DNA from: Alphaproteobacteria bacterium
Lineage (GTDB): Bacteria > Myxococcota_A > UBA796 > GCA-2862545
Assembly (NCBI GenBank): GCA_020632885.1
Contig: JACKEQ010000035.1
Location: 1 to 54,032 of the forward strand
Direction: 5' to 3'
DNA length: 54,032 nucleotides
Shown here: piece by piece, positions 1 through 9,200 of the stretch
Layout: the number at the start of each line of letters is the position of its first letter
Position numbering within the stretch: position 1 is the first letter of the stretch
Notes under the pieces: model-generated
The model's input: only the letters and a program-made list of their open reading frames with translations
What the model was told of the DNA's origin: nothing
Database searches by the model: none
Position numbers and translations under genes: made by a program

Positions 1-774
1 GGTCGTGCTCGCGGCCGCCACGCCGCGCAGGATGGACGCGAGCGTCGTGCGGCGGTCGAGCCTGCCGAAGGGGTCGGTGACCTGCACGCCGAGCAGCACG
101 CCGTCGCACCCGTAGGTGATGGTCGGGGCCTGCTCGGGGGTGAGGGTGATGCTGGCCTTGCGGTCGTGGGCGAACAGCGGACGACCGCCCGCGGCAGGCG
201 CGTCGTACATGGCGTTCATGAGCAGCTCGTGCGTGGCGTCGCTCGCCCGGGTGGCGACCCGCGTGGACAGCCCGAGCCGCTCGCCCAGCGCGAGCACCCC
301 CTCGCAGACGGACCCGAGCTGGACGGTCGTCCGGGGCTGCCAGCTCGCGACGGACGCCCCCCAGAGCAGGAGCTCCTTGAGGGCCGCACCGCCGCGTCCG
401 TTGCCCATGGCGCGCCGCGTCGCGTAGGCCACCTCGGACAGCCTGGGGCTGGAGCGGAAGGACGGCCACCCGAGCACCGCGTCGATGCGGGGGTCCCGCT
501 GGGCCGCGCTGAGCGCGACCTCGGTGGTGTCCTGGGTCCAGCAGATCACCCGCGCGGCCGGGGCCTCTGCGAGGGACCACGCGAGCACGGGCTCGAGCTC
601 GCGCTCGTCCACGGCGATGAGGACGGGCGTGTCCTCGAGCTGCTGGCGCGCCTCGGCGAGGTCACCGGCGACGACCGTGTGGGCTCCTCCCGAGGCGGAC
701 GCCATGACGCGCGCGACGGTGGTCGCCGACGGTCGGTTGGCGTCGACGACGAGCAGGGTGGGACGGCGGCTCAC
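1..774 (-). CDS. Receiver-like/HATPase (RsbW-like) signalling protein, 3' end missing
   Basis: The frame is open from a GTG at 774 to the window edge (258 codons), so the C-terminus is missing. The GTG overlaps the TGA of the upstream kinase gene (GTGA), which fixes the start and implies translational coupling. Residues 1-110 look like a degenerate receiver domain (strand LLVVDA, later VLIAVDER). Residues about 175-240 look like a GHKL/HATPase domain: an N-box (HELLMNAMYDAP, E183 and N187) and a later VTDPFGRL, as in stand-alone anti-sigma or partner-switching ATPases. Such proteins bind ATP and a protein partner in the cytoplasm. As the last visible gene of the FIST/kinase operon it is the likely output or switch protein. 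The assignment to this fold rests on motifs; the partner is inferred. Confidence 0.8.
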   Translation of the reverse strand, partial: MSRRPTLLVVDANRPSATTVARVMASASGGAHTVVAGDLAEARQQLEDTPVLIAVDERELEPVLAWSLAEAPAARVICWTQDTTEVALSAAQRDPRIDAVLGWPSFRSSPRLSEVAYATRRAMGNGRGGAALKELLLWGASVASWQPRTTVQLGSVCEGVLALGERLGLSTRVATRASDATHELLMNAMYDAPAAGGRPLFAHDRKASITLTPEQAPTITYGCDGVLLGVQVTDPFGRLDRRTTLASILRGVAAASTT

Positions 775-2903
775 GGGGTCTCCGAGCGGTGGAACCAGGA
801 CGGGAGGCACCCGGAGGGCTCGGGGCGCTCGACGAGCTCCACGGCGGGCTTCGGGGTGGGTGCGGTGCTGTTCGTGACGGCGGGGACGGCCTCCCGGCGC
901 GCGGGGGCCGGGGCGGGCGTGGCGGCGGCCGAGAACCCGGGCACCGCGAGGAGCTGGCCGGGGGACGGGGAGAGCTCCGCGTGGCACGCGCGGCACGGCG
1001 ACATCTCGAACTTCCGCTGGCGCTTCTCGGGGGCCAGCGCGACGCCGAGGCGCTCGACGCCGAACGCGGAGCACATGGGCTCCTCGCAGCTCCCGAGCAC
1101 CTGGAGCGACACGAGGGTCGCGAGGGGACGGAGGTGCGGGGAGGCATGGATCTCCCGCCAGACCTCCAGCGGGGCCTCCCGCACGCGGAGGGACCGCAGG
1201 TCCTCGGCCACGCGCTCGAGCCCCGACACGAGCTTCGGCACGCCCGCGGCGTCCACCGCGACGGACCCGTGCAGATCGAGGGTCACATGGCCCTCCAGGC
1301 CGTCCAGCATGCGACGCCAGGGGGTGGTGGCATCGAGGTCCCGCGAGACCCTCACGCGCACGCCGTGCTCGTCGATCTCCTTCACCACCTCGGGTCCCGC
1401 GTCCTCGCCGTCCTCGTCGAGCTTGGCGACGTCGCGGGGCGGCTGGGCGACGAAGTCGTCCCGGAAGGCCTGGTAGAGCGCCAGGTCGTCGTCGAGCCGC
1501 GGCCGGTGGGCCCCGTCGGCCGGGCAGGTCGCGTCCGGCACGATGCCCTGCTCCAGGAGCCGACGGGCGGTGTCGCCGTTCACCTTGAGCTTGATCTCAC
1601 GCTGGTCGGACGGGCAGACGAACGGGAGGTAGAACGAGACGATCCGGCCCCCGCCGAGCATCTTCCGGACCATGGACGCCTGGTTGAGGAACGCCTCGGG
1701 GCAGCGCACGAAGTACAGCTCGGTGGCCCGGCTCGCGCGGAGCATCTCGAGCCACCCGCGGATGCCGAAGCTCGTCATCTGGGTGACGGCCTCGAGGTCG
1801 AAGACCACGACCCCTGCGAGCTGCTCGCCGATGGCGGGACCATCGAAGCGCTCGCCGATCTTGCCCTTCAGCTTCACCACGGTGGCCTTCCCCTGCCGGG
1901 AGAGGGCCGCGTGCTCGGTGTCCTCGAGGGGTGCGGCCGCGGGTGCCGGTGCTGGTGCGGGCGCTCCCAGGGGTCGGTCCGCGGGGGGCAGGAGGTCCGT
2001 GAGCCAGGCGCCGAGGCGGATGGGCGAGAGGAAGATGCCCGCCGAGCTGCAGTAGGACTCCAGCGCCTGCTGCATCTCGAGGGCCGTCGCGTACCGCCGG
2101 CTCCGCTTCTTCTCCAGCGCCTTCATGAGGATGGCGCCGAGCTCCTCGGGCAGGTCGGGGCGGATGCGGCAGGGGTGCACGACGGGGTCGTTCACGATCA
2201 TCCGCATCGTGGCGTACGGGTTCTCCCCGTGGTGGACGCGCGCGTGGGTGAGCATCTCGTAGAGCATCCCGCCCGCGGAGTAGAGGTCCGCACGACGGTC
2301 GAGGGGCGCGCCCAGGCAGTGCTCGGGCGAGAGGTAGCGCACCTTGCCCTTGATGGTGCCGTCGTCGTTGCGGGTGACGTTGCTCGCGGCCTTCGCCACC
2401 CCGAAGTCCAGGAGCTTCACGGCACCGTCGTACGTCACGAAGGTGTTGTGGGGGGAGACGTCGCGGTGGACGATCTCGAGGGGGCGTCCAACGTGATCGA
2501 CGCGCTGGTGGGCGTAGTGGAGGCCCGCGAGCACCCCGACCAGGATCTGGATGGCGATGTCGACGGGGAAGCGCTCCTTGCGCCTGGAGAGTGCCCGCCC
2601 CACGGAGCGCACGTCCGCGCCCACCAGGTACTCCATGGCGATGAAGTACCCGTCGGTGCCCTCGACCACGTCGTGGGTCTGGACGATGTTCGGGTGCTGC
2701 AGGGTGGCGGCGACGCGCGCCTCGTCCAGGAACATGCGCACGAAGGCGCGATCCTTCGCGAGGTCCGGCAGGATGCGCTTGATCACGACCTGCTTGCGCA
2801 CGCCCGAGGTCGCCGCCATCTCGCCGACGTAGACCTCCGCCATCCCGCCCGCCGCGAGGCGATGCAGGATGGTGTAGCGGGACTGGAGCCCTGCGTCGCT
2901 CAC
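771..2903 (-). CDS. Ser/Thr protein kinase with C-terminal STAS-like domains
   Basis: 710 aa from a GTG at 2903. Residues 10-275 are a protein kinase: glycine loop LAAGGMAEVY, catalytic lysine K42 (VVIKR), catalytic loop HRDVSPHN (146-153) and DFG (166-168), so it should be active. An Ala/Pro linker (about 310-325) leads to a STAS-like module (about 335-430, including TSFGIRGWLEML and LYFVRCPEAFLNQ), then a Cys-bearing stretch and a second STAS-like module (about 515-610). The FIST protein encoded just upstream carries the same pair. No membrane segment is visible. Its GTG overlaps the TGA that the upstream gene would use if its amber codon were read through, and its own stop overlaps the HATPase start. 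Kinase function is firm; acting on STAS domains is inferred from the gene neighbourhood. Confidence 0.93.
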   Translation of the reverse strand: MSDAGLQSRYTILHRLAAGGMAEVYVGEMAATSGVRKQVVIKRILPDLAKDRAFVRMFLDEARVAATLQHPNIVQTHDVVEGTDGYFIAMEYLVGADVRSVGRALSRRKERFPVDIAIQILVGVLAGLHYAHQRVDHVGRPLEIVHRDVSPHNTFVTYDGAVKLLDFGVAKAASNVTRNDDGTIKGKVRYLSPEHCLGAPLDRRADLYSAGGMLYEMLTHARVHHGENPYATMRMIVNDPVVHPCRIRPDLPEELGAILMKALEKKRSRRYATALEMQQALESYCSSAGIFLSPIRLGAWLTDLLPPADRPLGAPAPAPAPAAAPLEDTEHAALSRQGKATVVKLKGKIGERFDGPAIGEQLAGVVVFDLEAVTQMTSFGIRGWLEMLRASRATELYFVRCPEAFLNQASMVRKMLGGGRIVSFYLPFVCPSDQREIKLKVNGDTARRLLEQGIVPDATCPADGAHRPRLDDDLALYQAFRDDFVAQPPRDVAKLDEDGEDAGPEVVKEIDEHGVRVRVSRDLDATTPWRRMLDGLEGHVTLDLHGSVAVDAAGVPKLVSGLERVAEDLRSLRVREAPLEVWREIHASPHLRPLATLVSLQVLGSCEEPMCSAFGVERLGVALAPEKRQRKFEMSPCRACHAELSPSPGQLLAVPGFSAAATPAPAPARREAVPAVTNSTAPTPKPAVELVERPEPSGCLPSWFHRSETP

Positions 2904-3040
2904 GGGGCCGCGGCCTCCGGCTTGCGGAACCCGACCTCGCGACGGAGCCCGTTCGCGGCGACCTCCACGTTCACGGAGCGGCCCTCGGGCACGCGGCGCC
3001 AGGCGTCCTCGGCCTTCTCGCGGAAGTCTGTGAGGCTCTA
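2900..3040 (-). other. In-frame amber codon in the PDZ domain of the FIST gene, with 45-codon continuation
   Basis: The upstream frame stops at TAG (3040-3038) just after the PDZ-like segment GDVVLAVDGRGV. In the same frame 45 sense codons follow, starting SLTDFREKAEDAWRR and containing VNVEVAANGLRREV, the expected second half of a PDZ domain. They end in TGA at 2902-2900, which overlaps the kinase GTG as GTGA, the same junction style as the next gene pair. The natural gene end is therefore probably 2900 and the TAG is a nonsense change, a base-call error or a readthrough site. TAG is an ordinary stop elsewhere in the window, which argues against general recoding. Confidence 0.8.
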
Positions 3041-6000
3041 CACGCCCCGCCCGTCCACGGCGAGCACGACGTCCCCGGGGTTCACCTCGCGCAGCCAGCG
3101 GCTCGTGCGGACCACCACGAGGGACGCGTCGTCCCCGAGGCGCGGACGGAGCGTGGGGAACACCCGCGCCACGTCCATGCCCCGGAACGACTCGACCGCC
3201 CGGTAGCGCTCGACGACCGCGTCCCAGGCCTCACGAGGCAGGGTGTAGCGGGCCACGACCGTCTTCCCGTCCGCGTCGTGGCGGATGGCCGTGTCCTTGC
3301 GGGTCGGCGTGCCCACGTCGGCGTTCTGCTCGAGGAACGCGGCCACGATGGCCTTCGGGTCACCCGCGGCGGGTCCGGCGCCCTGGAGGAGCTCGTAGGG
3401 CAGGGAGCCCTTCAGCGCGTCCTGCAGGCGCTCGACCAGTGCGGTGTGGGCCGCGATCCGGGCCGCCTCCGCGGCCTCCTCCACGGTCGCGCCCGAGCCC
3501 GAGCCCACGACGGCGGCCTCGGTCGCCGTCAGCGCGAACGGCTGCTCGGTCCATCCGGGCGGCAGGCTCGCTCCGCCCTCCCAGCCGAGCTGCTGAGCGG
3601 GGGCCGGCGTGGGAGGCTGGAGCACGGCGGCCACGGGCTCGGCGGTCGGCGGCGGGCCGTCGGGGGCGAAGGCCGTCACCGCCAGGAGCGTGGCGAGCAC
3701 GCCGGTCGAGAGCAGCGCGGCACCGGCGATGCCGCCGAGCATCACGGTCCACGGGGACACCGAGGGTGCCGGAGGCGGCGGCAGGACGGGGGCCGGTGCG
3801 ACCGGAGCGGCGTCCACCTCCACGGGCACGGGGTCCGGGGAGACCGTGTGGCCGGCCGTGTCGCGGCTCAGGCACCGCGCCAGGAGCGGGAGCACGCTCT
3901 GGATGTCCACGGGTGAGGTGCACCACTCGCACCGCAGGCGGGGCGTCTGGCCCGCCAGGATCTCGTCGGCGTGGGCCTCGAGGTCCACGAACACCTGCCG
4001 GGAGGTGCGGTTGTCCGGGCAGATGCCCGTCACCATCACGGACGCGATGCGCATCCGGGCCTGCAGCGGCTCGCGCATCAGGAGCTCCAGCAGGGCCTCC
4101 GGACAACCCGCCAGCACGACCTCCGAGATGCCGGGGTCGAGGCGCTGGAGGGCGGAGGCGAAGCCCCGCACGCCGGCCGGGCTGGAGCCCTGCACGCCCG
4201 TCATGTCGAACACCACGCGGCCCTCGAGCCCGTCGAGGACCCGGCGCAGCCGGAGGTTCTCGTCGAGGCGGGCGTTGATGCGGATGACGGTCTCCTGGCC
4301 CTCGATCTCCTTCTGCACGGGGTCGGACGCGTCGCCCATGGGGGTCAGCCGGGTGAGGGCCTCGGCCAGGGCGGGGTCCACGGACTCCGCGAGCTCGGCG
4401 TTCATGGCGAAGTACGACCACGGGTCGTCGTCGAACACGCCGGCGCGGGAGCACGCGGGGCACTCGACGTCGAACGGGTTGTGCGCGTCGATGGCCTTCC
4501 GGTCCCCGATGGCGTCGTAGAGCGCGTTGAACTCCAGGCCGCACGCGGGGCACGCGTAGGGCGCGAAGAAGCTCACCACCTTCCCGGGCCCGCAGAAGTT
4601 CCGGATCATGCCGAGCTGGTTGACGATCGCCTCGGAGCAACGCACGAAGTACAGCGCGTCGACGTCCATCTCGCGCAGCATGTCGAGCCACCCGCGCACG
4701 CCGAAGGACGTGACCCGCTCCACGCCGTGGAGGTCGACGACCACCTTGCCCACGAGCTTCCTGCCGAGCTCCGCGCCCTCGAAGCCCTCGGACATGCGGC
4801 CCGCGAGCGTGAGGATCTGGTACTCCCCGCCACGCCGGATGTCCGTGAGCAGGTTGGCGCGCGGCTGGTGGACGCGCTTGAGGGTCGTGCGCTTGCGGGG
4901 GGCCGCGGCGGCCGGCCGGGGCGTCTCGGCGGCGGGCTTGCGGGGCTCCTCGCGGCCCGGTGGTGGCGCCGCGGGCTCCATGGACCCCGTGCCGTCGAAG
5001 GCATCGAAGCCGAAGTCGAAGCCGAAGTCCTGCCCGGAGGCGGTGGGAGGCTCGGGCTCCGGGAGCACGGGACCCGCGGTGGTCGGGGGCGTGTGACGGC
5101 GCTGGAGCACGGTGGGGGTGCCCGCCTCGTCCGGGAGCTGGAAGAGGGGCTTGCCCGCGAAGTCGTCGGTGGGGGCGGGCTTCGCGGCCACCACGCGGGC
5201 CGGGAGGTCCTCCGCGGCCTCGGAGAACACCGTGAGCGTCATGGTCTGGTTGTGCAGGTCGCAGGACGCCGAGCCCGCGGCGGGCGACAGCTCGCCATAG
5301 CTGAAGAAGCCCGCGATGTGCTGGACCTCCGGGAGCGTGCGACGCACGGCCTCGAGCTCCTCCTCGGTGCGCTCGCCGAGCACGAGGCGCCGCCCGACGC
5401 AGCTGACGGCGACGGCCAGCGCGTGGGACCCCGGCGCTGCGGAGGCCGCTCCGAACCCGGTGGCGGCGGCCGCATCGCGGGCCCCGTCCACCAGCCGGTC
5501 GAAGTCCGCCTTCATGAGCTGGACCGTGCCACCCTCGGGCAGGTCGCCGGCGAAGGTCATGGAGCGCGCGTCCTCGTCGACGGCGAGGAGGGTGCGCACC
5601 AGGGTCTTGCCGGGCGCGTCGGCCGTGCGGAGCGCGAGCGGGAAGAGCAGCCCGGAGGCGGGCAGCTCACCGGCCTTGTCGCCGAGGTACGTCTTGTACA
5701 GGTCGAGGGCGGGCTTGCCGTCGAGCTCGAAGAGCACGTTCGCCGAGGCGCGCGTCACGGTGCGCTCGGGACCGAAGGCGTCCCAGCCGCCCAGGGAGCC
5801 GTGCTGGAGCTGGATGCGGTCGCCGTAGAAGCCCACGGCCGTCACGCGCCCACCCGCCACACCCTCGGCGTCCGCGACCCAGGTGCGCTCGAACCGGGTG
5901 CCGTCGCCCGCCAGGCCGCCGGTGACCACCACGCCGTCCCCGACGACCTGGTTGATGCCGCGCACCAGCTCGCTGCCGTTCACCGTCAGCCCGTCGGAGA

Positions 6001-6277
6001 GCACGAAGAGCGCGCGCAGGTCGTCCTGGGCGAGCTGAGCGGCGAGCGCCCGGCCCTGGTGGAAGCTCCGTCCGGCCTCGGGCACCGCGACCGTCGCGGA
6101 CCGCAGCGCCGTGTGCTGGAAGCGCGCCACCGACACGGTGAGCACGTCGTCGCTCACGGTGGTCTCGTGGATCTCGCCGGACGTGGAGCACCCGATGATC
6201 CGGGCCCGCGGGAAGGCCTCGCGCAGGGCCTGGACGGGCGTGGGGTCGTCCATGACGGCCGTGGGACCGAAGGCCAT
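3038..6277 (-). CDS. FIST protein, second part: fourth FIST unit, STAS-like pair, TM segment, PDZ (frameshifted continuation)
   Basis: Homology to the upstream product resumes in this frame at about 6321 (PLPVELDGPQTLVMAFG), so this is the continuation of the 6277-9867 gene after a 1-nt frameshift. The coordinates given use the ATG at 6277, which overlaps the first frame's TGA as TGATG and could allow restart. Domains in order: one FIST_N/FIST_C unit (about 6310-5240, with LVLGERTEEELE and CDLHNQTMTLT); a Pro-rich linker; a STAS-like module (about 4850-4570, TSFGVRGWLDML, LYFVRCSEAIVNQ); two CPAC pairs; a second STAS-like module; one TM helix (about 3750-3660); an alpha/beta periplasmic-type domain; and a PDZ domain cut by TAG at 3038-3040. 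FIST domains are proposed sensors of small ligands such as amino acids. A membrane-anchored sensor with STAS output is inferred. Confidence 0.85.
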   Translation of the reverse strand: MAFGPTAVMDDPTPVQALREAFPRARIIGCSTSGEIHETTVSDDVLTVSVARFQHTALRSATVAVPEAGRSFHQGRALAAQLAQDDLRALFVLSDGLTVNGSELVRGINQVVGDGVVVTGGLAGDGTRFERTWVADAEGVAGGRVTAVGFYGDRIQLQHGSLGGWDAFGPERTVTRASANVLFELDGKPALDLYKTYLGDKAGELPASGLLFPLALRTADAPGKTLVRTLLAVDEDARSMTFAGDLPEGGTVQLMKADFDRLVDGARDAAAATGFGAASAAPGSHALAVAVSCVGRRLVLGERTEEELEAVRRTLPEVQHIAGFFSYGELSPAAGSASCDLHNQTMTLTVFSEAAEDLPARVVAAKPAPTDDFAGKPLFQLPDEAGTPTVLQRRHTPPTTAGPVLPEPEPPTASGQDFGFDFGFDAFDGTGSMEPAAPPPGREEPRKPAAETPRPAAAAPRKRTTLKRVHQPRANLLTDIRRGGEYQILTLAGRMSEGFEGAELGRKLVGKVVVDLHGVERVTSFGVRGWLDMLREMDVDALYFVRCSEAIVNQLGMIRNFCGPGKVVSFFAPYACPACGLEFNALYDAIGDRKAIDAHNPFDVECPACSRAGVFDDDPWSYFAMNAELAESVDPALAEALTRLTPMGDASDPVQKEIEGQETVIRINARLDENLRLRRVLDGLEGRVVFDMTGVQGSSPAGVRGFASALQRLDPGISEVVLAGCPEALLELLMREPLQARMRIASVMVTGICPDNRTSRQVFVDLEAHADEILAGQTPRLRCEWCTSPVDIQSVLPLLARCLSRDTAGHTVSPDPVPVEVDAAPVAPAPVLPPPPAPSVSPWTVMLGGIAGAALLSTGVLATLLAVTAFAPDGPPPTAEPVAAVLQPPTPAPAQQLGWEGGASLPPGWTEQPFALTATEAAVVGSGSGATVEEAAEAARIAAHTALVERLQDALKGSLPYELLQGAGPAAGDPKAIVAAFLEQNADVGTPTRKDTAIRHDADGKTVVARYTLPREAWDAVVERYRAVESFRGMDVARVFPTLRPRLGDDASLVVVRTSRWLREVNPGDVVLAVDGRGV

Positions 6278-9200
6278 CACGAGGGTCTGCGGACCGTCGA
6301 GCTCGACGGGGAGCGGCCCGACCAGCGCCCATCGCGCCAGGTCACCGTCTCCAGCGTCATGCCGCGCGGGACGCGCCGGCGGGGCAGGGGGACCGGGCTC
6401 TCCGAGAAGGTCGTGAGCGTCATCGTCTGGTTGTGCAGGTCGCACGTCTCGGAGCCGATGGCCGGCGAGAGCTCGCCGTAGCTGTAGAACCCGACGATCT
6501 CGGCGCGGTCGCCGAGGTGCTCCTGGACGGCCTCGACCTCCTCCTCGATGCGCTCGCCGAGCACGAGCCGCCGCCCGACGCAGGAGATGGCGAGGGTCAG
6601 GCAGGGCCCGCCCACGCTGGGCTTCGAGCGGTCGGCCGCCTCGGCTGCACCGTCCACGAGCCGGTCGAAGTCCGCCTTCATGAGCTGCACGGTGTGCCCG
6701 ACGGGCAGGTCGCCGGCGAAGGTCATGGACTGGGCGGCCTCGTCGACGGCGAGCAGGGTGCGGACGAGCACCTTGTCCTCACCGGGCTTCCGGAGGGCCA
6801 GCGGGAAGAGCAGGCCGGAGGACGGGAGCTCGGCGGCCTTGTCGCCCAGGTACTGCTTGTAGAGCGCCAGCGCGGGCTTGTCGTCGAGCTCGTAGAGCAC
6901 GTTTCCGTCGGACCGCGTGATGGTCCGCACCGGCCCGAACTGGTCCCAGCCGCCCATCGAGCCGTGGTGGACCTCGAGGTGGTCGCCGTACAGGCCGACC
7001 GCGACGATGCGGTTGGGCTCCACGGTCCCGTCCGCGAGCACCCAGGTGCGCTCGAAGCGGGTGCCGTCGCCCGCGAGACCGCCCGTGACGACGACGTCGT
7101 CGCCGAGGGTGGCGTTCAGGCCGCGCACGAGCTCGCTGCCGTTCACGCCGAGGCCGTCCGAGAGCACGAACACGGCGCAGAGGTCGGGGGCCGCGAGCTC
7201 ACGGGCGACCTTCTGGCCGGCCCCGTAGGACGCCGAAGCCGCGCTGACGGGTGTGGAGGCCACGCGCAGGCGGGTGTGCTGGAAGCGCGTGACGGCGACG
7301 GAGAGCGACCGGTCGTCCACCTGGGTCTGGTGGATCTCGCCGGCGGTCGAGCACCCGACGACCACGGACCGCGGGAAGGCCGCCGCGATGGCGGTGGCCG
7401 ACGCCGGATCGTCGGCGACGTCGGGGCTCCCGAAGACCACGACCAGCGTCTGGGGCCCGTCCAGACGGGTCGGGAGCGGGGTCGACCAGCTCCCGTCGTC
7501 GAGGGACTGGCGGGACCTCACGACCTCCATGCCGCGCGCGAGGGGCTCGACGCTCTCGCCGAAGGTGGTGAGCGTCATCGTCTGGTTGTGCAGGTCGCAG
7601 CTCGGGGACTCCACCGACGGCGAGAGCTCGCCGTAGCTGTAGAAGCCCGTGATGTGGTCGACGAAGGGCAGGGCCTCCTCGATGGCCTCCACCTCCTCCT
7701 CGATCTGCTCGCCGAGCACGAGGCGCCGGCCGACGCAGCTCACGGCGATGGCCAGCGACGCGCTGCCGTCGAGCAGATCGGGGTCGAAGGTCGCGGCGGA
7801 CGCGGCGCCACGGGCTCCCGCGACGAGCCGGTCGAAGTCGGCCTTCATGAGCTGGACGCGGTGGCCCTCGGGCAGGTCGCCGGCGAACGTCATGGAGCGG
7901 GTGGCCTCGTCCACCGCGAGGAGCGTGCGGACCAGGACCTTCCCGGGGTTGTCGGGCGAGGTGAGCGCGAGGGGGAAGAGGAGCCCGGAGGCCGGGAGCT
8001 CGGCGGCCTTCTCGCCGAGGTACTGCTTGTAGAGGTCGAGGGCGGGCTTCCCGTCGAGCTCGAAGAGCACGTTGTCCTTCGCGCGGGTGACCGTCCGCAC
8101 GGGCCCGAAGGCGTCCCAGCCGCCCAGCGAGCCGTGCTGCACGACCACGTGGTCGCCGTACAGCCCGACCGCGCCGACCAGGTTGGGTCCGGCCTGCTTA
8201 CCGGCGAGCACCCAGGTCTTCTCGAACCGCGTGCCGTCGCCCGCCAGGCCGCCCGTGACGACGACATCGGGACCGACGACCCCGTTGATGCCGCGCACGA
8301 GCTCGCTGCCGTTCATGTTCAGCCCATCGGAGAGCACGAAGATGGCGCGGAGGCCGTCCCCGACGAGCTCGCTCGCGATGCGGGCCCCGATGGCGTGGCT
8401 CTCCTCCGGGCCCGAGACCACCGCGGAGGCCGACCGCAGCCTGGTCTTCGCGAACCGGGCGACCGACATGGAGACGGACCCGTCCCGCACGGTGGTCCCG
8501 TGGATCTCGCCCGCCCCGGAGCAGCCGAGCACGTGGGACGTCGGGAAGGCGCGCTGGACGCGCTTCAGCGCGTCGGCGTCCGGGGCCAGGCGGGCGTCCG
8601 CGAACACGGTGACCAGGGTGTGGGGGCTGTCGAGGTGCGTGGGGATGCGGGCGTCCCAGGTGCCGCGCTTCACGTCCATCTGCAGGCGGGCGAGCTCCAT
8701 GCCGCCGCGCGCGGGCTTCTGCTCCGCCGCGACCTCGCCCTCGGAGAAGACCGTGAGCGTCATGGTCTGGTTGTGCAGGTCGCAGCTCCCCTGGCCGAAG
8801 GGGGACAGCTCGCCGTAGCTGTAGAAGCCCACGATGTTCTCGGTGTCCACGACGTCCTGGATGGCCTCCAGCTCCTCCTCGAGGCGCTCGCCGAGCACGA
8901 GCCGTCGCCCGACGCAGCTCACGGCCACGACGAGGCAGTCGCCGTCCGCCCGACGGTCCGCGATGGAGGCGGCCTGGGAGGCGCCCTCGACGAGCCGGTC
9001 GAAGTCCGCCTTCATGAGCTGCACGGTGTGCCCCTCGGGCAGGTCGCCCGCGAAGGTCATGGACCGCGCCTCCTCGTCCACCGCGAGGAGCGTGCGGACG
9101 AGGACCTTCTCGCGGTCGTTCGGGTCGCGCAGGGCGAGCGGGAAGAGCAGGCCGGAGGACGGCAGCTCGGCGGCCTTGGCGCCGAGGTACTGCTTGTAGA

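Noticed and set aside
3038..3040. Genome-wide recoding of TAG (for example as pyrrolysine)
   Set aside because: TAG is the normal stop of the genes ending at 14300, 34056, 49492 and 52832, so it is read as stop here.
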